Of a stretch of DNA of 29,961 nt, positions 16,292-23,627 are shown piece after piece. The stretch comes from Anaerolineales bacterium (GTDB lineage: Bacteria > Chloroflexota > Anaerolineae > Anaerolineales > JABWBV01). How positions within the stretch are numbered: the stretch's first letter is position 1; each line of letters begins with the position of its first letter. Location: NCBI GenBank assembly GCA_020634875.1, contig JACKAX010000037.1:1-29961 (forward strand). Reading direction: 5' to 3'. The position numbers and the translations under genes are program-made. The notes under the pieces were generated by a model, which was not told where the DNA came from, ran no database searches, and saw only the letters and a list, made by a program, of their open reading frames with translations.

Positions 16292-18556
16292 CTATCGGCG
16301 ATCCCGATTGCGTTGGAAACCACCACTCCCGCGGTCACCACCGCCTCGACGGTCGTTACCTCCATCGCGTCGCCCCCCACCCCGATTCCCGCCGCCGCGA
16401 TCACCACCACCGCCGCGACTGCCACCCCCACGGTCGCGTTCCATCGCCTCTTCCAACGTCCAGCCTTCAAGTACAGCCTGGCGCGAAAGACGCACTTTCC
16501 CGTTATCGTCAATGCCCGTAACCATGACGGTTAGTTCATCGCCTAAACGGGCGATGTCTTCCACCTTTTCGACGCGGAAGCTGTCGAGTTGGGAGATATG
16601 CACCATCCCATCCTGACCGGGGATGATTTCGACAAATGCGCCGAAGTCCGCGACCCGGACAACTTTCCCGGTGTAGATTCGGCCCAACACCACGGTTTCA
16701 ACGAGGCTTTCGACCATTTCTCGGGCTTTGCGGGCGGCCTCTCCATCGTTGGTCGCGATAAAGACGGTACCATCGTCTTGAATATCAATCGTTGCTCCAG
16801 TTTCTTCTTGGATACCACGAATGATTTTGCCACCTGGGCCGATGACCGCACCGATTTTCTCGACCGGGATTTGTACGGTGATAATGCGCGGGGCGTGGGG
16901 TTTCAAATCCGCACGGGGTTTGTCCAACGCTTCCAGCATCTTACCTAAAATGTGAGCGCGACCTTCTTTCGCTTGAGACAGGGCCTCTGCCATAATTTCG
17001 GCGGTCAGACCGGCGATTTTGATGTCCATCTGGAGGGCGGTGATGCCTTTTTCGGTTCCGGCGACTTTGAAGTCCATGTCACCCAGGTGATCTTCAAGCC
17101 CCTGGATGTCAGTCAGAATGGCGTATTTTGCGCCATCGGTGATGAGGCCCATAGCGATGCCAGAGACGGGGGCTTTAATCGGCACCCCGGCATCCATCAG
17201 AGCCAAAGTTGAGCCGCAGACCGACCCCATCGAGGTTGAACCGTTGGATGACATAGCCTCAGATACGAGCCGGAGTGTGTAAGGGAATTCGGTCTCGGGG
17301 GGGATGACCGGGACCAGTGCCCGTTCGGCCAATGCACCATGCCCAATCTCGCGCCGGGAGGAACCGCGCAGGGGGCGGACTTCGCCAGTAGAGAAGGGCG
17401 GGAAGTTGTAATGGTGCATGTAGCGTTTCTTATCCACGGGGGAGAGGGTGTCAATTTCCTGGGCATCGCGGGGGGTACCGAGCGTTGCCAGGGTTAAGAT
17501 TTGCGTTTCACCGCGGGTGAAGATGCCCGAACCGTGGGCGATGGGGCTGTAATCCACCATACACCAGATGGGGCGGACTTCACGCGTGGTGCGACCATCG
17601 GGGCGTTTGCCCTGTTCGATGATGCGGGAGCGTACAACGGCTTTGTGGACGGCTTCAAACGCTTCTTTGACCGCCGATTCAGACGGTGCGCCTTCTACGC
17701 CTGTGGCAAGCGCTTGAATGGCTGCTTGCTGAACGGCTTTGATGCCGGCGTTCATTTCCGCTTTGGTGTGTTCGGCTTCTAATACAGCATCAACTTGGGC
17801 GGCAAATTGAGCTTTGACGGTTTCGACAAGGGCTTCGTCGTTTTTGAAAGAGGGGTATTCCCGTTTGGGTTTGCCCACTTCAGCAGCCATTTGCAGTTGG
17901 GCGTCAATCAGGGGTTGAATAGCATTGTGTCCAAATTCGAGGGCAGCAACCATCTGGTCTTCGGGGACTTCGTTCGCACCGCATTCGACCATTAAGATAG
18001 CATCGCGGGTTCCGGCCAGGCGCAGGTCAAGGTCGGATGTTTCCATTTCGCCGAAGGTAGGGTTGGCAATGAGTTCGCCGTCAATGAGGCCGACGCGCAC
18101 TGCCCCGACTGGCCCGTTCCAGGGGATGTCGGAGATGGTAACTGCGGCAGAGGCAGCGTTGATGGCCAGAATGTCGAGCGGGTTCTCGCCGTCTGCGGAG
18201 AGGGCATACATGAGCACCTGCACATCGTTGTGCATATCTTTGGGGAAGAGAGGGCGCAGGGGACGATCAGTAAGCCGCGCGGTCAGGATGGCATCTTCGG
18301 AGGGGCGTCCCTCGCGGCGGAAGAAACTGCCGGGGATACGGCCCCCCGCGTACATCCGTTCTTCATAATCCACGCTCAACGGGAAAAAGTCAATTCCTTC
18401 GCGGGGATCGGCACTCATGGTGGCAGCGGCAAAAACCATCGTTTTGCCCAGCCGAACAGTGACCGCTCCGCCAGCTTGTTTGGCCAGCAGACCGGTTTCA
18501 AATGTGACGGTTTGGCCGTTCACATTTGCGTTAAATATTTTGTTTTCGGGTTTCAT
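16292..18556 (-). CDS. pnp: Polyribonucleotide nucleotidyltransferase (PNPase) with RGG-rich tail
   Basis: 754 residues. It carries out phosphorolytic 3'-5' RNA decay as a cytosolic trimer. Domain order is full: RNase PH 1 (~1-150), linker helices (~150-300), and RNase PH 2 (~310-540) with the metal-site stretch [23 protein letters not shown] domain follows (~550-610, [20 protein letters not shown]), then an S1 domain (~620-690, [15 protein letters not shown]). The last ~47 residues are an Arg/Gly-rich tail of RGGG repeats, probably disordered and RNA-binding. The start is ATG 18556, with GAGGAG upstream; the TTG at 18568 is part of the ribosome-site region. It lies downstream of rpsO, the classic order, but a terminator separates them. 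Confidence 0.97.
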   Translation of the reverse strand: MKPENKIFNANVNGQTVTFETGLLAKQAGGAVTVRLGKTMVFAAATMSADPREGIDFFPLSVDYEERMYAGGRIPGSFFRREGRPSEDAILTARLTDRPLRPLFPKDMHNDVQVLMYALSADGENPLDILAINAASAAVTISDIPWNGPVGAVRVGLIDGELIANPTFGEMETSDLDLRLAGTRDAILMVECGANEVPEDQMVAALEFGHNAIQPLIDAQLQMAAEVGKPKREYPSFKNDEALVETVKAQFAAQVDAVLEAEHTKAEMNAGIKAVQQAAIQALATGVEGAPSESAVKEAFEAVHKAVVRSRIIEQGKRPDGRTTREVRPIWCMVDYSPIAHGSGIFTRGETQILTLATLGTPRDAQEIDTLSPVDKKRYMHHYNFPPFSTGEVRPLRGSSRREIGHGALAERALVPVIPPETEFPYTLRLVSEAMSSNGSTSMGSVCGSTLALMDAGVPIKAPVSGIAMGLITDGAKYAILTDIQGLEDHLGDMDFKVAGTEKGITALQMDIKIAGLTAEIMAEALSQAKEGRAHILGKMLEALDKPRADLKPHAPRIITVQIPVEKIGAVIGPGGKIIRGIQEETGATIDIQDDGTVFIATNDGEAARKAREMVESLVETVVLGRIYTGKVVRVADFGAFVEIIPGQDGMVHISQLDSFRVEKVEDIARLGDELTVMVTGIDDNGKVRLSRQAVLEGWTLEEAMERDRGGGSRGGGGDRGGGNRGGGRRDGGNDRRGGGDRGSGGFQRNRDRR

Positions 18557-18578
18557 AAGACTCCTCAAATTAGATTTC

Positions 18579-18645
18579 CACCGGTTGAGGAACTGGGAGC
18601 TGGGGGCAAGCTGCCTTCCCCCCAGCCTCCAATGCCTAACCGGTG
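18579..18645 (-). promoter_or_regulatory. Long hairpin in the pnp leader
   Basis: Arms CACCGGTT (18579-18586) and AACCGGTG (18638-18645) enclose an inner stem GCTGGGGG / CCCCCAGC (18599-18606 with 18619-18626). The structure lies 23-89 nt upstream of the pnp start codon. In E. coli a pnp leader hairpin is the target of RNase III and PNPase autoregulation; the same role here is inferred only from position. Confidence 0.5.
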
Positions 18646-18778
18646 AGTGGTGGTATGATCCTTCCGTTGGATGAATACGCGAAACGAAAGGACGAATTTA
18701 GTTCAGGAAAAACCTCCTGATATTAACTTCATGGATGCAGGGTAAAAAAGTCTCCTCTTTCCCCGCATCAGTTGACAG

Positions 18779-18812
18779 AAAAAATGGGCAGATGTGCAGT
18801 CTCTGCCCATTT
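18779..18812 (-). terminator. Intrinsic terminator of rpsO
   Basis: A perfect 11-bp stem (18782-18792 with 18802-18812) has a 9-nt loop and is followed on the minus strand by six U. It begins 11 nt after the rpsO stop. Confidence 0.88.
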
Positions 18813-18822
18813 CCTAAATTGA

Positions 18823-19095
18823 TCACTTTCGGCGAATGCTCAGTTTGTCGGTGACGGCGATAAAACGCTGGTAGTCTTTGCGGCGCAAGTAGGCTAACAG
18901 TCTACGGCGCTGCCCGACCATCTTGAGCAACCCACGACGAGATGATTCATCGTGTTTATGCGAGCGCAAGTGCTCAGTCAGTTGGACGATGCGTTTGGTT
19001 AATAACGCAATCTGGACTTCGGGCGAACCGGTATCGTTGTCTTGCCGTTTGTATTCGCCGATAATGTCCTGTTTGACTTCTTTTGCAAGGGTCAT
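18823..19095 (-). CDS. rpsO: Small-subunit ribosomal protein S15
   Basis: 90 residues, normal size. The family core is visible: [34 protein letters not shown], and [16 protein letters not shown] near the C-terminus. S15 binds 16S rRNA early in assembly of the small subunit platform and often represses its own mRNA. AAAGGAG precedes the ATG at 19095. A good promoter lies at 19201-19229, which leaves a ~99-nt leader. Confidence 0.98.
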   Translation of the reverse strand: MTLAKEVKQDIIGEYKRQDNDTGSPEVQIALLTKRIVQLTEHLRSHKHDESSRRGLLKMVGQRRRLLAYLRRKDYQRFIAVTDKLSIRRK

Positions 19096-19200
19096 GACGT
19101 CTGCTCTCCTTTATAAAATATATTTGCAGGTCTCCATACCAGGAGCAAGGAATGGGGGATAAACACATTTCTCGCCTCCGGCAGGCCTAGTCAGGGCGGC

Positions 19201-19229
19201 ATTATACCAAAGGGCTTAAGATGGAGCAA
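19201..19229 (-). promoter_or_regulatory. Sigma-70-type promoter of rpsO
   Basis: On the minus strand TTGCTC (19229-19224), an exact 17-nt spacer, then a perfect TATAAT (19206-19201). Transcription would begin near 19194. The leader to the rpsO start is about 99 nt and contains short stems (GCCT/AGGC and CTCC/GGAG) that could hold an S15 autoregulatory site. Confidence 0.72.
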
Positions 19230-19231
19230 GT

Positions 19232-19642
19232 TTACAACTGCAATTTCATACACTCCCGCACTTCAAACCCAACCTGAGCATATAGCCCGTGGGCATCCAG
19301 AGTTTCCAACAGGATTTTGCACCCATGCAGGTCGGGGTGGGTGAGAATACAGGACAGCATCCATTTTCCCAACCCCTGCCCACGATACTGGGGGGCTATG
19401 ATGACATCCGCCAGGTAGGCAAACACAGCTTTATCTGTAATGACGCGGGCGAAGCCGATTTGTTCTTCTTCGTGATATAGGTTGAAGGGGATGGAATTTA
19501 CAATCGCGGTGTGAATTTGTTTCCGGGGGCGGGTAGAAGCCCAATAGGTCTGGGCGAGTTGTTTGCAAACGAAATCGAAATCCGTGTAGGCTGGATCAGC
19601 GATCAGTTTGTAAGGAAAGTTTTCCCAGAGAAAGTGGATCAT
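19232..19642 (-). CDS. GNAT-family N-acetyltransferase
   Basis: 136 residues. The acetyl-CoA binding motif A is clear (VIIAPQYRGQGLGKWML), preceded by the beta-4 strand ADV, and the C-terminal strand GFEVRECMKL is typical of small GNAT enzymes. Substrate unknown. Small GNATs act on amines, amino acids or protein N-termini in the cytosol. The ATG lies one base after the stop of the YbaK-type gene, so the two are probably co-translated. Confidence 0.85.
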   Translation of the reverse strand: MIHFLWENFPYKLIADPAYTDFDFVCKQLAQTYWASTRPRKQIHTAIVNSIPFNLYHEEEQIGFARVITDKAVFAYLADVIIAPQYRGQGLGKWMLSCILTHPDLHGCKILLETLDAHGLYAQVGFEVRECMKLQL

Positions 19643-19643
19643 G

Positions 19644-20144
19644 TTATTCGCTGATCTTGCCTGCGACGGCGTTTGCCAAGCGGAACAAATCTTTGGGGTG
19701 GAGTTCCAGTCCTAGCCAGGGATCACCACTGCTGATGCTCACTTTATCGTATTGCAGTAGGGTCTCGTCAAAAACAATGGGCAAGGAGTCGGGCAGACAA
19801 AGTGGGGCAACTGCGCCTTGCACACATCCCGTGACGGTCAAAATTTCTTCAGAACTGGAAAAGGTTAGCCGTCGCCAGTCGCCGGGCAGATATTCCCGTA
19901 CCGCTTGGGGAGACAAACGGGCATCCCCAGGCAGGCACGCCATCACGTAACGCTCCCCGCCTTTTTCACGCAGGAGAATGGACTTGACCATCTCTTCCAT
20001 CACCACGCCGCGGGTTTTCGCGGCGGCCTCTACCGTGAAGACCGCTTCGGTGTGCGACAGACGGCGGTAAGGGATGTCGTGGGTATCGAGCAGATTCGTG
20101 ATTCGGGTTTCAAGGGTAAGGGGATCAGGAGGGGAGGGGTTCAT
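19644..20144 (-). CDS. YbaK/ProX-type aminoacyl-tRNA deacylase family protein
   Basis: 166 residues with the YbaK/aaRS-associated fold. The N-terminal region TLETRITNLLDTHDIPYRRL, the central MVKSILLREKGGERYVMACLPGD and the C-terminal DPWLGLELHPKDLFRLANA follow the family pattern. Relatives hydrolyse wrongly charged tRNAs such as Ala- or Cys-tRNA(Pro); the exact specificity cannot be read here. The start is ATG 20144; a TTG two codons upstream (20150) is possible. There is no ribosome site, so it may be leaderless. It is followed directly by the GNAT gene. Confidence 0.82.
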   Translation of the reverse strand: MNPSPPDPLTLETRITNLLDTHDIPYRRLSHTEAVFTVEAAAKTRGVVMEEMVKSILLREKGGERYVMACLPGDARLSPQAVREYLPGDWRRLTFSSSEEILTVTGCVQGAVAPLCLPDSLPIVFDETLLQYDKVSISSGDPWLGLELHPKDLFRLANAVAGKISE

Positions 20145-20255
20145 AATCAAAAAAGTAAACTTCAGAAGTCTTTGAAATATGTTTGAAAAGAGAATAGGTC
20201 GGCAAAAAGAAGTTGATGGGGATAGAAGCCAGTTGGAGACTTTCGAGGTTTGATT

Positions 20256-20570
20256 TCAGTTACCAAGCCAGCCGAATTTATCAAAATCTACCCGGCCCTC
20301 GCGGTCGAACACCACCCCTTCCTCTTCCAGCATCTGGCGTTGGAGCAGCCCCCCGAACCCAATCCGGGGGCTGACCTTCCCCTGGGCGTTGATCACCCGC
20401 TGCCAGGGGACATCCGTGCCGGGTTTCAAGCCAGCCATTGCAAACCCAATCATCTGGGCACTGCACCCGCCGACGATGCGGGCGATTTGTCCATAGCTGG
20501 CAACCTTGCCGGGCGGGATTTGCCGCACGACCGCGTAAATACGTTGGTAGAGGGGGACCTGTTTGGGCAT
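20256..20570 (-). CDS. Alkyltransferase-like (ATL) DNA-repair protein
   Basis: 104 residues, corresponding to the DNA-binding domain of O6-alkylguanine-DNA alkyltransferase. The active-site PCHR is replaced by PWQRV, with Trp56 in the place of the Cys. That replacement defines the ATL group: these proteins bind alkylated guanine, do not repair it themselves, and hand it to nucleotide excision repair. Tyr26 in GKVASYGQIA is conserved. At the usual Arg-finger position of SARxVG the sequence reads SAQMIG (Gln39). There is no ribosome site; a TAAAAT (20579-20584) 8 nt before the ATG suggests a leaderless transcript. Confidence 0.88.
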   Translation of the reverse strand: MPKQVPLYQRIYAVVRQIPPGKVASYGQIARIVGGCSAQMIGFAMAGLKPGTDVPWQRVINAQGKVSPRIGFGGLLQRQMLEEEGVVFDREGRVDFDKFGWLGN

Positions 20571-20612
20571 GGAAGGAGATTTTATCGCAACTTTGCGGTC
20601 TGGAGGTTACTT

Positions 20613-20666
20613 CCCGAAAAAAAGGGTGAAGGGGCATGGCCATGCCCCTTCACCCTTTTTTTCGGG
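20613..20666. terminator. Perfect 54-bp palindrome, probably a bidirectional terminator
   Basis: Two 27-base arms (20613-20639 and 20640-20666) are exact reverse complements with no spacer. Each arm runs from CCCG through seven A, then GGGTGAAGGGGCATGG. On the minus strand it starts 17 nt after the HU-like gene stop. It forms a very stable hairpin with an internal A7/U7 segment. Confidence 0.8.
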
Positions 20667-20683
20667 CTATCCCTTTCCTATGC

Positions 20684-21079
20684 TCAAACCACCGGATCAT
20701 CCGGGTGTTCGGCGTTCCATTGGGCGACCAATTCATCCGGGGTCTTGCCAATGTTCTTGCGATTGATGATTTTGCCGTAGAACTCATTCACGCCGTTGAG
20801 GGCGCGTTTGAGACCCCGATCCAGCCGATATTGAACGTTGAAAATGCCGTTCAATTGGATATTGGGAAGCCAGGTTCCCAGCCCTTCCAGCTTGACGCCG
20901 TAGCCGACGCGCAGGTAATAGCTGATTGCGTCCCGAAGTTCGTAGAGCACAAGCAGGATTTCACCCTGGTTTAAACCCGTGCGTTGGGCGATGTATTGCA
21001 CCAGTTCTTCACGTTGGATGGTGCGTTGATGTTCAACACGGGGCATTTGTGCTTGCATAGCTTTGATGCGAGAAGTCAT
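20684..21079 (-). CDS. HU-like DNA-binding protein
   Basis: 131 residues. The middle matches the HU/IHF-like fold: REELVQYIAQRTGLNQGEILLVLYELRDAI is the helical dimerisation part, and YGVKLEGLGTWLPNIQ is the first beta strands. The region after it (LNGIFNVQYRLDRGLKRAL) is the strand-rich part that holds the DNA arms in HU. An N-terminal extension of ~22 residues and a C-terminal acidic tail are extra. It is therefore a diverged member and not the main HU. AGGAGG precedes the ATG by 5 nt. Its promoter region is covered by a 22-bp repeat array, and a 54-bp palindrome closes the gene. Confidence 0.78.
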   Translation of the reverse strand: MTSRIKAMQAQMPRVEHQRTIQREELVQYIAQRTGLNQGEILLVLYELRDAISYYLRVGYGVKLEGLGTWLPNIQLNGIFNVQYRLDRGLKRALNGVNEFYGKIINRKNIGKTPDELVAQWNAEHPDDPVV

Positions 21080-21125
21080 AGAGACCTCCTAAAGAAAGGG
21101 TAGGAAATTGAAGATTTCACCGGCT

Positions 21126-21131
21126 ATTTTA
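21126..21131 (-). promoter_or_regulatory. Candidate -10 box of the HU-like gene
   Basis: TAAAAT on the minus strand, directly beside the first copy of the 22-bp repeat array. The -35 position would fall inside the array, so a protein bound to the repeats would overlap polymerase. Confidence 0.4.
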
Positions 21132-21135
21132 TCCT

Positions 21136-21240
21136 ATTTAATGCCGTTAAATAGTTGATTTAACGGCATTAAACTATCTATTTAACGGCATTAAATTAAG
21201 TATTTAACGCTATTAAATAGATAGTTTAATCCTATTAAAT
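21136..21240. repeat. Five-copy palindromic repeat array with exact 22-bp period
   Basis: 17-bp units of the form ATTTAA-nnnnn-TTAAAT begin at 21136, 21158, 21180, 21202 and 21224, separated by 5-bp spacers. Copies 1 and 3 are exact reverse complements of each other (core CGGCA). Copy 2 differs in its last base, copy 4 has core CGCTA, and copy 5 starts with G and has core TCCTA. It lies between the divergent HU-like gene and the DUF1932 dehydrogenase gene. The spacing of two helical turns puts every unit on one face of the DNA. This is an operator array or an iteron-like binding region. Confidence 0.9.
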
Positions 21241-21335
21241 GAGGCATTGATTAGGCAGGACAAAGGAGTTCCTCTGGTTCTTTTGGCGTTTGCGGCGCAA
21301 ATCCCGGTAAAATAAAACAAACAAGGAGAAATGAT

Positions 21336-22184
21336 ATGACCTCACATGCAATTGGCATCCTTCACCCTGGCGACATGGGCATTTCTGTCGCCGCTTCCGC
21401 ACAAAACAATGGTCACCGCGTCTATTGGGTCTCGGCGCATCGGAGCGCAGAGACAAAAGGGCGCGCCGAAAAATTCAATTTGATAGATGCCCATTCGTTA
21501 GATGAACTCTGTCAAACGTGTGACATGCTTATCAGCGTTTGCCCACCTCATGCGTCGGAATTGGTCGCGAGGGATGTGCAAATGGCCGGTTTTCAGGGTC
21601 TGTACGTGGATGCGAACGCCATCTCCCCCCAACGGGCAACCGCCCTCGGACAAATGCTGGCCCAGGCGGGAATAGACTTCGTTGACGGAGGCATCATCGG
21701 CGGCCCGGCGTGGGAACCGGACCGGACATGGCTGTATCTCTCTGGCGGGCGGGCGGCGGAAGTGGCGGCGTGTTTTGCGGCGGGGCCGTTGATGACGCAA
21801 GTGTTGGATGAGCAACCCGGCACCGCCTCCGCGCTCAAGATGTGTTTTGCCGCATACACGAAAGGGACGACAGCGTTGTTGAGTGCCATCCTGGCGACGG
21901 CGGAAAGTTTGGGGGTACGGGAGGCGTTGTTTGAGCAGTGGAACCGCGAGGGTGGGGATTTCGCGGGGCAAACGGTGCAACGGGCGCGGCGGGTGACGGC
22001 GAAGGCGTGGCGTTTTGAAGGGGAGATGGAAGAAATTGCAGCGACCTTTCAGGCGGCGGGGTTGCCGGGCGGGTTCCACGAAGCGGCGGCGGAAGTGTAT
22101 CGCCGGTTGGCGAAGTTTAAAGGGGCGGAGACAGTGCCTTCATTGGAAGAGGTGCTCCGGGCGTTGCTTCAAACGGAAAAATGA
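21336..22184 (+). CDS. NAD(P)-binding dehydrogenase of the 6PGDH-like/DUF1932 type
   Basis: 282 residues. The N-terminal Rossmann fold has the dinucleotide loop GILHPGDMGIS (residues 7-17). The substrate motif is GGIIGGP (118-124), and the catalytic-type Lys is 168 in ALKMCFAAYTKG. The C-terminal half is the all-helical DUF1932 domain. Relatives oxidise or reduce small beta-hydroxy acids; the substrate is unknown. ATG 21336 has AAGGAG 7 nt upstream; a TAAAAT at 21308-21313 may be its -10. The stop overlaps the next gene by 4 nt (ATGA), so the two enzymes are co-translated. Confidence 0.85.
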   Translation: MTSHAIGILHPGDMGISVAASAQNNGHRVYWVSAHRSAETKGRAEKFNLIDAHSLDELCQTCDMLISVCPPHASELVARDVQMAGFQGLYVDANAISPQRATALGQMLAQAGIDFVDGGIIGGPAWEPDRTWLYLSGGRAAEVAACFAAGPLMTQVLDEQPGTASALKMCFAAYTKGTTALLSAILATAESLGVREALFEQWNREGGDFAGQTVQRARRVTAKAWRFEGEMEEIAATFQAAGLPGGFHEAAAEVYRRLAKFKGAETVPSLEEVLRALLQTEK

Positions 22185-22984
22185 TGATGAACCCTAAACC
22201 CTCCTTACGCATTGCCCTTGTCCAAATGCGCTGTGAAAAAGCAGCAATCACCGAAAACCTGGCCGCGATTGCCGAAATCCTGACCGAGGCGGAGAAACGC
22301 CAGATTGACATTGTGGGGTTCCCCGAAATGTCCCTGACGGGGTACGCTGACCCCACGCGCTATCCCGAAGCGATCATCACGCTGGATGGCTCCGAAGTTG
22401 CGGCGTTGTGTGAAGTTAGCCGTGCTTTTTCCGGGATGGCATTGGTGGGGTTGATTGAGCGGAATCCGAGGGGGAAGCCGTTCATTACGCACATCGCCGT
22501 CCGTGGGGGGCAAGTGGAAGGGGTATATCGCAAGGTGACGATTGACGAAGATGAAGCGCCGTATTTTGCGCCGGGGAAGGAGGTGCCGGTGTTTGTGTAT
22601 GAGGGGCTGACGTTTGGGATTGCGATTTGTGCAGATATTGAAAATCGGGAGGTGTTTGCCCGGTGTCAGGCGCAGGGGGCGCGGGTGGTGTTTGAATTGG
22701 CCGCGCCGGGGTTGTACGGGGCGCAGGAGACGCGTAACTGGCAGAGCGGGTATGAATGGTGGGAGGGAGAGTGTCAAACGTATTTAAGCGGGTATGCGAA
22801 GGATTTGGGGTTGTGGATTTTCGTGGCAACGCAGGCCGGGCGGACGGTAGATGAGGATTTTCCGGGGGGTGGGTTTGTTTTCAACCCGGCGGGGGAGCGG
22901 GTGTTTGCTACGGAAGGTTGGGAACCGGGGATCGAATTTTTAGAGGTGGATTTGGTTTCCGGGCAGATTGAACGATTGGTGTAA
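22181..22984 (+). CDS. Carbon-nitrogen hydrolase (nitrilase superfamily)
   Basis: 267 residues. The catalytic triad is complete: Glu49 in GFPEMSLTGY, Lys118 in YRKVTIDED, and Cys150 in FGIAICADIEN. The family hydrolyses amides, ureido compounds or nitriles through a Cys thioester in the cytosol. The natural substrate is unknown; coupling with a DUF1932 dehydrogenase suggests a shared small-molecule route, which is inference. Three in-frame ATG codons (22181, 22184, 22187) are possible starts; the first overlaps the upstream stop. The plus strand is very G-rich here, unlike the C-rich genes after 27 kb. Confidence 0.87.
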   Translation: MMMNPKPSLRIALVQMRCEKAAITENLAAIAEILTEAEKRQIDIVGFPEMSLTGYADPTRYPEAIITLDGSEVAALCEVSRAFSGMALVGLIERNPRGKPFITHIAVRGGQVEGVYRKVTIDEDEAPYFAPGKEVPVFVYEGLTFGIAICADIENREVFARCQAQGARVVFELAAPGLYGAQETRNWQSGYEWWEGECQTYLSGYAKDLGLWIFVATQAGRTVDEDFPGGGFVFNPAGERVFATEGWEPGIEFLEVDLVSGQIERLV

Positions 22985-22990
22985 ACGCGT

Positions 22991-23055
22991 AGGAACGGCG
23001 TTGCTTCCGAAAATGTCTGTAACCGGTACTGTTTCTAATAAGCAACGCCGTTCCT
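22991..23055. repeat. 16-bp perfect inverted repeat with 33-nt loop
   Basis: AGGAACGGCGTTGCTT (22991-23006) and its exact reverse complement (23040-23055). No T-run follows, so it is not a standard terminator. It separates the nitrilase gene from the next small gene and might be a dispersed element or an mRNA-stabilising stem. Confidence 0.75.
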
Positions 23056-23072
23056 CAGCAGGAATGAATTAG

Positions 23073-23432
23073 ATGTGGAAAGCTCTCTTACTCAAAGAAA
23101 GTTTGACCGATTTGGGCATTTTAGCGGATTTACACATTACCCATACGGAGGTCTGGCAGATTGAAAACGCTGCCGAAAATCAGCCCTCGACCTGGACGGC
23201 CTTGACGTTTGAGGCGGATGACGCAAAGGCTGATGGGCTTGCGGAGGCGTTGTGTCGGGTGTTGCACCCGCGAGGATGGTATCTTAATGGGTCTACTTCG
23301 GAGGAGGTGTATGTGATCTTTCCTCATAAGGTCTTTAAGTATCGCAAGGGAGATGAGGCGGAGCGTGAGGCTGCGAAGCAGTTTGGCCGGACGATTGGGA
23401 TTCCGGAGCGACAATTGGATTGGGAAGAGTAG
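23073..23432 (+). CDS. Small conserved-looking protein of unknown function
   Basis: 119 residues, soluble, no TM or signal peptide. I do not recognise a named domain. The sequence has a regular alpha/beta look: an initial strand-helix (MWKALLLKESLTDLG), a strand TEVWQIE, the strand WTALTFEAD, a helix ADGLAEALCRVL, then HPRGWYLNGSTSEEVYVIFPHKVFK-type strands (about 86-110) and a C-terminal helix ending in the motif GIPERQLDW. The coding character is good and a ribosome site (AGGAA) precedes the ATG, so I consider it a real gene. Confidence 0.7.
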   Translation: MWKALLLKESLTDLGILADLHITHTEVWQIENAAENQPSTWTALTFEADDAKADGLAEALCRVLHPRGWYLNGSTSEEVYVIFPHKVFKYRKGDEAEREAAKQFGRTIGIPERQLDWEE

Positions 23433-23449
23433 CGTATGGATTGATAGTG

Positions 23450-23561
23450 TGTCATTTCGACTGCAAGGAGAATTCCCTAATACGCTGGCAGAAATAGTTT
23501 GCTTGAGGGGAGGTCGGAGAGTTAGTCGTTTCAGAGATTCCTCACTTTGTTCGGAATGACA
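23450..23561. repeat. Dispersed-repeat-like element with terminal inverted repeats
   Basis: A 112-bp noncoding segment is bounded by TGTCATTTCGA (23450-23460) and TCGGAATGACA (23551-23561), an inverted repeat matching at 10 of 11 bases. Ends of this type (TGTCATT...AATGACA, with GAGATTCCTCACTTTGTTC inside) are familiar from short intergenic repeats in many bacterial genomes. There is no coding capacity. Confidence 0.65.
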
Positions 23562-23588
23562 GAAGGAACTGCGGTATTTCGTAGAAAC

Positions 23589-23617
23589 AAAAAGGCTCTG
23601 GAAACCAGAGCCTTTTT
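23589..23617. terminator. Bidirectional intrinsic terminator
   Basis: A perfect 13-bp stem (23589-23601 with 23605-23617), an AAA loop and a T-run to 23619. It lies between a plus-strand gene and the end of a minus-strand gene, so it can serve both. Confidence 0.88.
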
Positions 23618-23627
23618 TTGCGTGAGC

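Noticed and set aside
18654..18659. TATGAT as a plus-strand promoter -10
   Set aside because: No -35 lies at a workable distance, and no plus-strand gene follows.
20613..20666. Short reading frames on both strands beginning MAMPLHPFFR
   Set aside because: They are two readings of the same perfect palindrome, which gives the same peptide on each strand. They have no ribosome site and overlap the better-supported ATL gene.
21136..21240. CRISPR array
   Set aside because: Repeats are 17 bp palindromes with 5-bp spacers of no diversity worth storing, and no cas genes are near. The exact 22-bp period fits a binding-site array.
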